From positions 241,435,539 through 241,499,538 of the forward strand of contig JARYHS010013630.1 of NCBI GenBank assembly GCA_031002005.1: a DNA stretch of 64,000 nt, read 5' to 3'. The notes beneath the pieces are model-generated. The model was not told where the DNA came from. It did no database searches and worked only from the letters and a program-made list of their open reading frames with translations. The stretch comes from Vandiemenella viatica. Lineage: Eukaryota; Arthropoda; Insecta; Orthoptera; Morabidae. Within the stretch, counting starts at the first letter, position 1, and each line of letters opens with the position of its first letter. Position numbers and translations under genes: made by a program. Shown here one piece after another: positions 22,185 through 33,990 of the stretch.

Positions 22185-23481
22185 CAGGGTGGCGTGAAAA
22201 AAAAATGCATGTATTTCAAACTGTTTGGCTTTATTTTGGTCACATAGAAAATGTACTCACATCAATACAATATGTAATTTATCCAGTTTATGAATTGCAC
22301 TTAACTTGTCACTTAATTTCAGACAGATGACGGCCTTCTTCACGTATACACATTAAAAGTCTTTCTTCGATGTTATCCGTTGCTTTCTTCAAAGTGTCAT
22401 GTGGAACAGCAGCAATTTCTTCACCTATTGCAACTTTCAGATCATTGAGTGTACGAGGTTTGTTGCAGTTAACTTTAATTTTTAAGTAACCCCATAAAAG
22501 AAGTCACAAAGTGACAAATCTGGCGAGCATGCAGGCCAGTGGACATCACCGAAATGTGAGATCACGTGTTGTGGAAACATTTCTCGGACAACTGCCATGG
22601 AATCATTCGCCATGTGGGTGGTGGCTCCCTCCTGTTGGAACCACATCTCTGCCATGTTGATCCCTAAAGTGTCAAGTTGTGGCCACAAAAAATTGTGTAG
22701 CATTGCAACATAACGTTCATAATTCACTGTTACATGAACACCACCCTCTTAAAAAAATAAGGCCCAAGGATTCCAACTTTTGAAACTCCACACCAAACGG
22801 TCACTTTTGAACTGTGCAATGGTGTTTGATGCAGTTCTTGTGGGTTGTCTGCTGCCCAATACCATCAGTTTTGTTTGATCACATAATCGTCTAATTGGAA
22901 GTGAGATTCATCACTCATCATAAACAAAACATCATCATTAGCAAGAACATCAAGCATTCTCTCACAAAACAGTCTCCATTGCTCATGATCACATTCGTGA
23001 ATCTTCTGCATGATCTTAATTTTGTAAGGATGAAATTGTAACTCATCCTTCAGGATGCGCTGCAGCGAATGACGAGACAAACCCAGAGTTGGAGCACGCC
23101 ACCTAGTGGAGCGGCAAGGGCTTTGAAGAACATATGGCTCCTACTCTGTCGACATTTTCTGGGGTTCGCACTTTATCAGGATGACACTTCCAGTTTTCCG
23201 TAAAGAGTTAACTCAACAAATTATTGTGTTGCAATCAGGAATCATACCACTTCACGGAACATTGAACTGTGTTCAGAAAAGTCGTTGAACTGTGATAACA
23301 GATTCATTACTTTTGAAAAAATGTTCAACAGCAGAAATGCGATGCTGCACAGAACACTGTGCCATTGCTACTGAAACTGGACACACTAACCTACAAAACA
23401 ACAGATCCCCCACATCTACATTCCACTCCCACCACTTATACTACTCAAATTAAATCCATGTGTTCTTTTTGCACCACCCTG
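22185..23481 (-). mobile_element. Mariner/Tc1-superfamily transposon, decayed
   Basis: Terminal inverted repeats begin CAGGGTGG at both ends (22185 and the complement at 23474-23481), with a TA outside the left end. The 1.3-kb length suits a mariner. The minus strand encodes a transposase in pieces. LQRILKDELQFHPYKIKIMQ (23060-23000) is the linker, MSDESHFQLDDYV (22920-22880) holds the first catalytic Asp, MWFQQEGATTHMA (22655-22620) is the second site with Glu replacing the usual Asp, and PACSPDLSLCDFF (22545-22505) carries the third acidic site. Frameshifts and stops separate the blocks. It is not functional. Confidence 0.88.
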
Positions 23482-23989
23482 CATATAAGATGTAAAAGGG
23501 AAATTGAGGATTAAATGTAATGGCTGCTATAAAGCATCATTTTGGAAACAAAGGATAACCATTAAGGGAAATAGATAACGAGGAAATAATATTACCATCA
23601 GATAGAGAATCAAATTTAGCAAAGTTTGAGATATATTACAGATCGGTACCACTCATATAGTTGGAGATAATTGACATCAAAGTGTTTAGCTGGCTTTGCA
23701 CTTATAGTCAGAGTAGATTTTCACTATCAAATACATTTTGGGTCGAGACATGTTGTATGTCAAATGTTGAGGAAATTTTTATAGAATATTTTGATAGCAG
23801 AATCATTTCACAGACTGAAGAACTGTAGGAATGATGAAAAATTAAAGCTTTTACAACTTTAGCTCAAAATCCACAACACCTAGGAGAAAAACTCTCATAA
23901 CTAAAATTGTCATTTAAAATATGCTTTACAACAAACCAAAATTTCAGAATGATCGGAGTAAAAATAAGGTTTCACTTTGTCAAATTATG
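23482..23989. other. Unassigned spacer
   Basis: Nothing recognisable. It may include the eroded 5' part of the LTR-like block that ends at 24481. Confidence 0.4.
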
Positions 23990-24481
23990 CATATACTGAG
24001 TCAGCTGGGCACAATATGGATATAAGGAGGCCAAGCTAGCCTCAAGGAGCAGTAGTATTCCAGCAGAAATTGAACTGAGAGGTCGATGTGTTGGTCGTCG
24101 CAGAGATATAGGAAACTTTAGTAGTTATGCAACAGTGGTGTGGGCTCACTTTTCCTGCGAGGTGAACTTTTAACTTTCATCTAGGGGTTAGGCGGAATTT
24201 GCTGTGTGAGGATGGTTTAACCTGTAATCATTTATTTCAGATAGAAGTCTGATGCTTTTGTATTAGGCCTATGCTGGTACCGAGTTTATGTAAGAAATTT
24301 TGCAAGATATATAATTTTAATTTATCAGGAAGTCTAGAGTTTTTGAGAACATACCTTTAACCCTTGAGGTAATTATGAGGGATTGGCAACTGTTAAACAG
24401 AAACTGTTAATGTACCAGACACGATCACAGTTATGACAAGCTGCTTTATGCTACAACCCAAAGCAAGCAATAAGTCTTACA
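23990..24481 (+). repeat. Partial LTR-like block (solo-LTR family)
   Basis: This matches the downstream half of the solo LTRs at 39508-40887 and 58006-59796. It has a TATA-like GGATATAAGGAGG near 24022 and a CCTTTAACCCTTGAGG block near 24352. A GATTGGCAACTG segment corresponds to GTGGCGACTG of sister copies, and it ends TAAGTCTTACA at 24481. The 5' portion is eroded or missing. Confidence 0.45.
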
Positions 24482-25030
24482 AAACATGATGCTCACTGGA
24501 GGTAAAGATAAATACACCAATTATAGTTTATTAGAGATCTAGGCATCTAATAAAACAATTGCATTTATTAGGCTTCCAGTTGATTTTAATCCTGTCAGTA
24601 AGGAAAATGCTGGCCTTGTAGTATTTCTAAGTACAAATATGATATTTGGAAATGGGATCTAATAGATTATGTCGTGAAGAATTACATATTTGTTGATTAA
24701 TCAGTTGGATTTGTTTGCTCTCACTATACGTCATAGATAATTCATTGCCATCAGGAGTATAAAATATCTCTCCGTTAAGCAGCTCTTTACATGATTTTGT
24801 TGACAAAAGGGGGGATACAAATTTCAACGCTTTAAAATATTGAAGAGATGATGAGACCATAAATATGCATTTGATTTGAGAAGAAGGAAAGAATAAAGTT
24901 TTCATTTGTGGATAAGGGAGTCAGGGGCTGGGATTATTCAATGAAAAATGTGATCAATAATTTACTTTAAACAATGTAAAAATTTAAACTGGGGTCTGAC
25001 CTACAACATAATTATAACAAAGGGATAGTT
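24482..25030 (+). other. Spacer with an eroded family A remnant
   Basis: Near 24905-24975 the plus strand reads like the family A end block (GKGVRDWNKLPREMMNNLPK in sister copies), here decayed to sequence around GGATAAGGGAGTCAGGGGCTGGG. Nothing else is recognisable. Confidence 0.35.
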
Positions 25031-25034
25031 TATA

Positions 25035-25200
25035 GCCTGTGCACATCTCCTGAACCATATGATTCAGTCCCTAGCACATGAATAAGGCTTCAAATTGAAA
25101 TATCGTTTATGTTTTTTGTTAGTTTCATATGTGGTTTCACTCATCGCAACTTTCAACTTTGGTGAGTGATGAGCCATTTTCCCAAGCCTTCGTTATTCAT
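25035..25200 (+). repeat. Dispersed repeat K, copy 1
   Basis: This aligns with 46535-46690 in the same orientation. Shared blocks are GTGCACA followed by CTCC, ATG(G/A)TTCA(G/T)TC, GCATGAATAA, and near the end GTGATGAG followed by TTTTCCC. The class is unknown and no coding is seen. Both copies lie within introns of the coiled-coil gene or its downstream flank. Confidence 0.45.
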
Positions 25201-25385
25201 ATTGCCTAAAAATATTTCAATTTTCCTTAATATTATTACTGAATCATAGTTAATAATAACAATGATTATTGATCATAAAGGTTATAAATAATATACTTCT
25301 AACAATAAAGAAATTTATATTACAATTGTGTGCATAACATTCTAGGGCATAAGTTATATTACTTAGAAAAAATTGATGAGATTAC

Positions 25386-25459
25386 CTTTTCAGCTTCTGA
25401 TAATGCCTCTTCTTTACTTTTCAACTGTTCATTTAACTGCTTTAAGCTGGTTTTTTCAA
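25386..25459 (-). CDS. Coiled-coil gene, exon 4 of those visible (74 bp)
   Basis: The minus-strand exon is preceded by a polypyrimidine tract and AG (25461-25460) and followed by GTAATC (25385 downward). It begins with two bases that complete a codon whose first base is the last base of the exon at 42702, which makes valine. The reading continues EKTSLKQLNEQLKSKEEALS and EAEK without a stop. The heptad pattern and charge continue the coiled coil of the upstream exon. It ends in phase 0, so at least one more exon is expected below 25386, but I did not recognise it. No function is assigned; a short exon alone would be weak, and the phase match gives the support. Confidence 0.75.
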
Positions 25460-26081
25460 CTAAAAAAAATAAAATAAAATAAAAATAAAATAAAATACAA
25501 TTAAAGTTATTAAAATCAGTGTGCATCTATATTACAGATAAATACAAAATCTAGAATAAAATTAAACTATACCATACTAGTGACACTGAATAACAAAAAT
25601 AAAAAAAGTTTTATTTCCATTATATTTTTGTGGTGTTGACTTTTTCTTACTGATTATAGCATAAAATAATAAAAAATAAATAAACAAATTGTGAAACCTT
25701 GGGAGAAATTTTATATATAAGAACAAAATTATAAATGTCTCTTATACATTTATTTTATTTCCACTTCTTTCCTTTCTTTGTTTTGACGAAACATTATAAA
25801 GGTAAACAAAAATAAGCAAAATAATCTAAATAAACAAATGAAGTTAACAGCTTCAATTTTTTTTAAATACTTGAACTCAAATTTTCAGTACAGAATAACT
25901 CTAGTTACAGAGTTGAAATTTTATTCTGGAATATGTTACCAGCAAAAGCACTAATAATTCTCCCTTAGCCTAAAAAATTAAATTAATAACACATTTCATT
26001 ATTATTCCTAGGACTTTAAACATCATCAACAAAGAAGTAATTTATGTGATTATTGCAGGTCATTTCTTCCACAGTTGCTTG
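25460..26081. other. Intron sequence with AAAAT microsatellite
   Basis: An (AAAAT)n-type run lies at about 25462-25500, next to the exon's acceptor. The rest is AT-rich intron with no other feature. Confidence 0.6.
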
Positions 26082-26257
26082 TTAAACTAATTATTATTTA
26101 GTAAATATGCCAATACAACTGTTGACCACACCTCAAAATGTAAATAAAACATTGCACACTGAAGATACCTCGACGAGAGGCGAAACGCGTCCGAAAAAAT
26201 AAAGAATATCCAACAACAGTTGTATTGACGTATTTACTAAATAATAATTAGTTTAAA
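26082..26257. repeat. Small fold-back element with hammerhead-ribozyme-like core
   Basis: Two arms of about 43-48 bp are inverted copies (26082-26124 and 26210-26257). They share TAAACTAATTATTATTTAGT and CAATACAACTGTTG. Between them the plus strand has CTGAAGA (26159-26165), a CCTC/GAGG stem with a 5-base loop, then GAAA (26182-26185) and ACGCGTC. These match, in order, the CUGANGA, stem II, GAAA and NUH-site layout of hammerhead ribozymes. The phrase GGCGAAACGCGTC is typical of Penelope-like element termini. No coding is present. Self-cleavage is an inference. Confidence 0.7.
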
Positions 26258-27125
26258 GAAGTAATTAGTGCTGGGAAGGGGATATGTACAGGGAAGAAAT
26301 CAAGCATGAAGTGATTTTGGATGATTAATATAATGCACCATATTTGGGTAACATGATATTTCTAGGCAATATTTTAGTGATCCAATTCTCTATTCCTCTC
26401 TTCTAAAGATAAAACTTCCTATATAAAATTTTGATGGTCTGACATGTAATCTACCTTGATCCTCTCTAACTTACTGCTCACCTATCAGGCATAGTAGGAA
26501 ACATGTTTCGAGTCCACATAATTTGGTGCCATTCAATTCATGGGATTGTTTCTTCTTTTATATATGAAATTGAAGAAAATATATGTATTTTAATGAATTA
26601 TTGAGGTTTTTCAACACTGTAGGGCTTCCTGAAGCCATTTCTTCCTAACATTCACATGATATGTAAATCTATAGGCCTACATGAGATTTTTTTTTTTTTT
26701 TTGTGAATGTGGTAAAATAAGTAAATAAATAAATAAAGTCTGAGATATCATTTTCATTCATTTTGATTATGGTTTACTGTCTTAAGTTTCAGTATTGTTT
26801 GTTTAGACATTTCAAAAATTCATTGGTAGTATGATGGATATATTGAAACTTTAAAGCAAAAGAATAAAAGTGTAAAGTTTGATACATCGAAAACTTTGTT
26901 AGTCACTTTTAAACTATTTGTACATGTTTAAATTGAAAAATATAGATAGAAAAATTTTAACTTCTGACAGACTTATACCTAAGATATTATTTCCATCCAT
27001 CCAATATTTTTTCACTGTAATTTATTTCATTATTTGAGATGTAATTTTGAGCATATTTCTCAATAAATTATGCTACTCCCTGATTCTTCTATCCACAAAT
27101 AAAAACATTTTAATCCCTTATGCTT
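26258..27125. other. Unassigned intron sequence
   Basis: AT-rich, with a T-run near 26690 and an (AAAT)n tract near 26720. No gene recognised. Confidence 0.5.
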
Positions 27126-27475
27126 GAAATCAAATGTACTGTAGGAATATAATGAACAAGGTAACATAACAGAGCTAATCCAAAATTGAGGCATGATGAA
27201 GCATTGAAAGATATTGGTGGAAGAATCAGGAGAGGTTCGCAGAAGAGGGAAGATGATAATGACAACAAACTAACACTAGATTTCATAGGTAATGAGTTGG
27301 GGGATTGGAATAAATTACCAAGAGAAATGATGAATAATTCACCAAAAACACTGTCAGAATTTAAAATTGAAATTAGTAAAGGGCAAAAATAGGTGGGAAA
27401 AGGAAAAAAAGTGTTTTTGTGGGGAAATTGCCACCAGAGTAACCGCTCTATCGCAATTAAGTTAAATTAAAGTTA
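27126..27475 (+). mobile_element. Family A retrotransposon, 3' end remnant
   Basis: The plus strand reads DEALKDIGGRIRRGSQKRED (27195) and GDWNKLPREMMNNSPKTLSE (27300), the terminal coding block of family A. The 3' UTR signature GGGGAAATTGCCACCAGAG and CTCTATCGCAATTAAG ends near 27465. The 69-residue stretch is short and 5'-truncated. Confidence 0.8.
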
Positions 27476-28377
27476 GTTACAGGTCTAGAATCTCAAATAA
27501 ACAAAGAAATGCAAGACAATGGAGTTCTTTCTACACATATAGAGGAGGAGCTGGTGGAGAAGTATTGCCACTAGTTCACAAAGATTACCACAGTTAACTG
27601 GTTTTTATAGTAATTGTCATGAGTTTCTTGGGTATATTTCCAGGTAGATGAAAAAGAAAAATTAAGGGGCTTTACAGGCAAAAAGACTAACAGAACCTTA
27701 GGTATGAAATTTCAGCATAACTGACTGAGTATAAATAAGGAATTTTAATAATCATAGGAAATTGCCTTCAATTGGAAAATTAAAACTGTAAATAATTCAA
27801 GATTAAAAGCATTAAATGACACAACTTTAATAAAAAAAAAAAAATTAAATTGTATAACAAAAAACAATATTGTAACAGTTTAATACATTTTGAAGGTTTT
27901 GTTAGTAAAAGGGCAGATTTAGTAGATGGTGATGATATGATGGAACACTGATTTTGGAATAGTCAATTTGTAGTTACAGTGAATTAACAAGAGGCTTATA
28001 TACTAAAAGAAGGAACAAATTTTAGTAATAAGTGTCGTATAAATTTCAATTCATAATTTAAAAGAGAAATAACACATATTTAAATTTAAATATATACGTA
28101 GCAGAATAAAAAAATAACAAATACTTTGACTAATAATTTATAATTATTATTGTAAGTATGGGTTAATGGAAACTGGAATAAACTAGAAATTAAATGCGAA
28201 CTTGCTGTTATGAAAGGTTTAACAGGGAAGTCATATATTAACAGAAAATTGAATTTTTTCATTTATTTGCTTTTTTAATAATTTTTATGTCTAGCCTATA
28301 GCTTATTTTGAAAAATGTGTATTAATGGAAAATGTGTAATAATAGAAAATGTTTGGTAATTTGAATCTATTTTTTTT
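27476..28377. other. Unassigned intron sequence
   Basis: AT-rich, with an A-run near 27830. No gene, exon or repeat recognised. Confidence 0.5.
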
Positions 28378-30456
28378 TCTGTCGTCAGTCTTTGGACTGG
28401 TCTGATGCAATCCTCCATCCCTTCCTATCCTGTGCTAACCTCTTCATTTTTACACACCCCTTACAAACGACGTCCTCAATTATCTGCTTCATATATTCTA
28501 ATCTCTGTCTTCCTCTACAGTTCTTACCTTCGACTGTTCCCTCCACTAACAAATTAAACAATCCAGCATGTCTCATAAAATGACCTACCAGCTTGTCTCT
28601 TCTTTCTGTATACTTCTTCCACGAACTTCTTTTCTCACTCATCATTTCCAAAACTCGTTCATTTCTTACTTTGTCAGTCCACTTAATTTTCAGCATTCTT
28701 CTGTAGCACCACATTTAAAATGCTTCAATTTTCTTTATTTCCGGTATTCCTAAAGTCCATGTTTCGCTATCATAAAGTGCTGTGCTACACACAAAGAGCT
28801 TTAAAAAGTTCTTTCTAATTCCTAGATCAATATTTGAAACTAAAAGGTTTCCCTTTTTCATGAAGGCTCTTTTTGCTAGTGCTATTCTGCTTTTAACATC
28901 ATTGCTGCTTCGGCCTTCGGTTGTAATTTTATTTCCCAAGTAACAGAATTCGCTTAATTCCCCTATTGCATCCAATCCTACTTTTTATATTTAATCCACT
29001 AGTATTGGTATCATTTCTGCTACATTTCATCACTTTTGTCTTGCTTTGATTTATATTCAGTCCAAAATCCTCCTTCAGTATTTTGTTCATGGCATTCAGT
29101 AACTTATCAATATCCTCAGCCCTCTCTGCTAGCAAGACAATGTCGTCAGTAAATCGTGGCATACTGATTTTTTCTCACTGAAAACTTATGCTACATGGAA
29201 ATTTTTCTTTGACTTTCTTCATAGCTTCTTCTACATACAAGTTGAATATTAACGGGGATAGACTACAACCTTGTCTCACACCCTTTTTAACTGATGCATG
29301 TCTCTTGTGATTCTCTACTTTTATTATAGCCACCTCATTCTTATATAGTTTATAGAGTATTCTTCTATCTCGGTACTTTAGACCTGACTTCTTTAAAATT
29401 TTGAACATCTTGTCCCACCTATCATTATCAAAAGCTTTTTCTAAATCAAGAAATGCCATAAAAGTATCTTTGTTTTTCTTGATCAGTTCTTCAAGTATTA
29501 ATCTTAAAGACAGAATTGCTTCCCTTGTACCGCGATTTTTCCTAAACCCAAACTGATCTTCACTTACTCTCTCTTCTACTACCCTTTCCATCCTTCTGTA
29601 TATTATTCTGGTCAATAATTTTGAAGCCTGTGTTGTTAGACTAATAGTGCGATAATTCTCACATTCGTCAGCTTGTGCTTTCTTTGGAAGTGTGAAGATG
29701 ATATTTTTATTAAAATCAGTTGGAATTTCTCCTTTTTCATAACTTTTTGATATCAGCTTAAATAATCTTTCGATTCCTTCTTCTCCTAGGGATTTAAGAA
29801 GTTCTGCAGGGATCTCATCAATTCCAACTACCTTATTTGCTTTCAAGTCATTAAGAGCTTTATTAATTCTGTCCTCAAAACAGGATCTCCTAAGTCATCA
29901 ATGTTGACATTATCTTCCTTTTCCATTACACTATTGTTCAAGTCATCCCCAACATACAGTTTCTCAATGTATTCTTTCCATCGGTTAGCTCTATCTTCTG
30001 AGCTTAAAAGAGGTTTCCTATCGGCAGATTTAATGTTCATACCTCTTTTCTTCATTTCTTCCAAAATTCTGTTTCATCTTTCTATACACAACATCTACTT
30101 TACCTACAACCATTTCCTTTTCTACTTCTTCACACTTTTCTTGAAGCCATTTTTTCTTTTGCTATTTTGCATTTCCGATTTATTTGATTTCTAAATTTCT
30201 TGTACTGCTCTCTTCCTGCTTCATCCTGAGCTTTTTTGTACCTTCTCCTCTAATCCATCAGCTCCAAAATTTCTTCTGTGATCCAAGGTTTTCAGGCAGC
30301 TTGTTCCTTAAAGCCTAATGTTTCTTTACCAGCTTTCATTATTTTGGTCATGAATGCATCCATTCGTCGTCGGTTGAGCTCCTTTCAGAGTTACTTCTTA
30401 GACCTAAGTCTACCATTTCTGCAAATTTTTGTCTCATGCTAGATTGTTTCAGTTTA

Positions 30457-33339
30457 CTAGACGACCCGTGCGAAAATTTCGCGAATAAAATGCGATGAAT
30501 AGTGAGGTTGAATGCTTGTAATATAATGAATAGTAGAACCGTACTTTTGTAGCAAATATTTCATTTAGTGTAATAGGTACGCAGCAAAATACTCACAACA
30601 TATTACGAAACAGTTAGGAAAATTTAAAACACACTGTATTTATGGCCTTAGTAGAATAAAACCAACCTTAACAAAATGCACACAACATATCAACATCTCT
30701 GAAATATTTGTTGCTGTGCGAATAAAATGTTTACATTGGAATTGTATAGCAAAACGACAGTGTTTCCGTAACAAAAAAAATATATCAGAAAAGCTACTTA
30801 TTGAATAAAAAAGTTTTTATTGACATCTCTGTGATATCCGCTGCTGAAATCAGGGGACTTGGCTCTGAACAGTCTCATACTGCGCTACCACTTTAAGCAC
30901 CAAATTCCGAACATTTTTTTCTTAATTTATGATTTTACCTAGCTGGAGACCTTAATTTTACAACGATATGTCATTTATCGATTTCGGATAGGTATCGAAG
31001 AAGATAAATGGCTTGTATTAAAAAAATTAAAAAAATCACGTTCTATAACTAATATTGATAATTTTGCCCTTTAAGGGTTGAATTCCAAAAAATTCCCTTT
31101 ATAAAATATCAACCAAGGTAAAAAAAAAAGTTTTGAGAAATGATGATATTTTTACCCCTTAAGGGTGTAATTTGGAGAAAGTTTTTTCTTAAAATATGAT
31201 GTGACCATAGCGGCTAATTTAATATTTAAATCGATACGTCATTTATTGATTTCGATTAGGTATCAAGGGAAATAAACAGCTCCTGACAGAAAAATGCATT
31301 GTAAAAATATTAATACTTTTGCCCTCTAAGGTTAGAATTTTTAAAAATTTCTACTTAAAATGTGGTAACAGGAACCGAAGACATTACGAAGACCTGAAGC
31401 TTTTAAATGATACCTCGTTTATCAATTTTGTTTAATTGTCAACGGAGATAAATGACTAAAGACACAAAAAACGCATTTTAGAAATACTGATATTTATGCC
31501 CTTTAAGGGTCGAATAACGAAAAATTCTTTCTAAAATATAATGTGACCATGGCGGAGACCTTAATCTTTAATATGATACCTCATTTATCTATATCGGTTA
31601 TATATCATGGGACATAAATGGCTCGTGACATAAAAATGCAGTATAGAAAAATTTATACTTATTCCCTTAAATGGTTCAATTTCAAAAACATTCTTTCTTA
31701 AAATATCATGTCACAAAGCTGAGATACTATTCCTCATAATCCTACTTGATTTATCGATTTTGGTTAGATATCCAGGGAAGGTAAATGGCTCGATATACAA
31801 AAAAAGGATTTTAGAAAAATCGTCATTTTTACCCTTTAAGGTTCGAACTACGAAAAAAACCCTTTCTTAAAATATAATTTTACCACGGCGGAGACCTTAA
31901 TCTTTAATATGATACCTCATTTATCTATATCGGTTAGAAATTAAGGGAGATAAATAGCTCGTGACATAAAAATGCGTTGTAGAACCATTCATACTTTTTC
32001 CCTTTAAGGGTTGAATTCCAAAAACGTCATTCCTAAAATATGATGTCACCGAAGCTGAGACATTATTCCTCATTATCTCACTTGATTTATCGATTTTGGA
32101 TAGATATCCAGGGAGATAAATGGCTCGATATACAAAAAACGAATTTTAGTCAAATTGACATTTTTGCCCTTTAAGGGTCGAATTACGAAAAATTCCATTC
32201 TTAAAATATAATGTTACCACGGCGGAAACCTTATTCTTTAATATGATACCTTATTTATCTATTATCGGTTTGATATTAAGTGAGATAAATCGCTCGTGAC
32301 ACAAAAATACGTTATTGAAAATTTTATACTTTTTCCCTTTAAGGGTTGAATTCCAAAAACATTCTTTCTTAAAATATTATGTCACATAGCTGAGACATTA
32401 CTCCTCATAAACCTACTTCATTTATCGATTTTGGTTAGATATCCAGGGAGATAAATGGCTCGAGATAAAAAAAAACTAATTTTAGAAAAATTGACATTTT
32501 TACCCTTTAAGGGCCGAATTACGAAAAATTCCTTTCTTAAAATATAATGTTACCACGGCGAAGACCTCATTCTTTGATTTGATACCTCATTTATCTATAC
32601 CGGTTACATATTAAGGGAGATAAATCGCTCGTGACACAAAAATGCGTTATTGAAATATTTATACTTTTTCCCTTTAAGGGTTGAATTCCAAAAACATTCT
32701 TTCTTAAAATATTATGTCACAAAGCTGAGACATTACTCCTAATAATCCTACTTGGTTTATCGATTTTGGTTAGATATCCAGGGAGATAAATGGCTCGAGA
32801 TACAAAAAACGCATTTTAGAAAAATCGACATTTTTGCCCTTTAAGGGTCGAAAAACGAAAAATTATTTTCTTGAAATATAATGTTACCATGGCGGAGACC
32901 TCAATCTTTAATATGATATCTCATTTATCTATATCGGTTAGATATTAAAGGAGATAAATCGCTCGTGACACAATTACGCATTGCAAAAATATTGATACTT
33001 TTGCCCTTTAAGGGTCGAATTCCGAAAAATATCTGTCTTAATATATGACGTCACTAAAGAGGAGATCTTAATCTTTAAAATGATACTTCATTAAACGATT
33101 TCAGATAGGTATCCAGTGAGATAAATGACTCGTAACATAGAAAACAGCTTTTTAGAAATATTGACATTTTTGCCCTTTAAGGGTCGAATTCCGAAAACTT
33201 CATATCTTAAAACATGATGTGACCAAAGTGGAGACCATAAGCTTTAAAATGATACCTCATTCATTGATTTTGGTTAAGTATGAAGGAAGATACAGGCTTG
33301 TGACAAAAAAATACCTTATAGAAATAATATATATGATGA
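30457..33339 (-). mobile_element. Non-autonomous Helitron, copy 2 (complete)
   Basis: On the minus strand this 2883-bp element begins TCATCATATATATT and ends GGTCGTCTAG, which satisfies the Helitron 5' TC and 3' CTRR rule. A 13-base palindrome GCGAAAATTTCGC (30470-30482) lies 9 bases inside the CTAG end, the expected hairpin. It sits between A (30456) and T (33340). Comparison with E2 shows that the uninterrupted target is CAGTTTATTCACTTCC, so no target bases were duplicated or lost. There is no Rep/helicase coding, so an autonomous partner would be needed. The interior is mostly a ~168-bp tandem array. Confidence 0.92.
31060..33310. repeat. ~168-bp tandem array with ~335-bp dimer order, inside Helitron
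   Basis: The landmark CCCTTTAAGGG recurs near 31073, 31497, 31999, 32166, 32335, 32503, 32670, 32836, 33003 and 33172, with mutated copies between 31160 and 31830. Intervals are 163-174 bp, mostly 166-169. Two monomer types alternate through the middle: one reads TCCCTTTAAGGGTTG and the other (G/A)CCCTTTAAGGGTCG, giving a dimer near 335 bp. Each monomer has GATACCTCATTTAT or ATTACTCCT followed by a GGAGATAAAT(G/C)GCTCG block. Confidence 0.88.
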
Positions 33340-33990
33340 TTCACTTCCAGTCTGTTCGGCTTATACAGCTTCCTTATTCGCTTAAATTTTAGCCTGCACT
33401 TCATTATTATCAAATTATGGTGAGAGTCTATGTCTGCTCTTGGGTATGCTTTACAGTCTAGAACTAGATTCCTGAATCTCTGTTTGGTCATGTTATAATC
33501 TAGCTGATATCTGCCTGTATCGCCAGGACTTTTCCAGGTGTATATTCTTCTTGCATGGTTCTTAAACAGTGTGTTTGCCACTACTAGCTTATATCTTTCA
33601 CAGAATTCTAGCAATCTGCTTCCTCACTCATTTCTTAATGCTTCCTACAGTAGTCCCCTCATTTCCTTCTCCCACTATTGCATTCCAATCACCCATGATT
33701 ATTAAATTCTCCTCCCCCTTCACATATTGGATTAATTCTTCAATTTCAGCATATATTTTTTCTATTTCTTTGTTATCTCCATGTGATGTTGGCATATACA
33801 CTTATACTAATGTGGTTGGGATGGGCTCAGTTTCTAACCTCATGAAAATAATCCTGTTCATAATAACTCACCCGTTTCCCTACTTTCTTGTTCATTACAA
33901 ATCCTACACCAGGAACTCCATTGACAGCTTGTGTGCTAATTATCCTGTGGTCCCCAGACAGACCAGAGTCTATAACATTTTAAAATTTCG

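Larger units (their letters stand above)
28378..33990 (-). mobile_element. Element E1: endonuclease-RT retrotransposon split by a Helitron
   Basis: The minus strand carries a relative of E2 (52975-55858), split into 28378-30456 and 33340-33990. From 5' to 3' the pieces are: endonuclease remnants; FCERYKLVVANTLFKNHARR (33605) and DTGRYQLDYNMTKQRF (33515); the RT with KANKVVGIDEIPAELLKSLG (29842), FGFRKNRGTREAILSLRL (29550), AFLDLEKAFDNDRWDKMFK (29455), GVRQGCSLSPLIFNLY (29283) and FTDDIVLLAE (29155); then SRIALAKRAFMKKGNLLVS (28885) and ALYDSETWTLG (28775). The catalytic motif is FTDD where E2 has FADD. It is truncated at its 5' end near 33990 and has several frameshifts. Neighbouring reads to E2 are very close, which suggests recent common origin. 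Confidence 0.9.
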
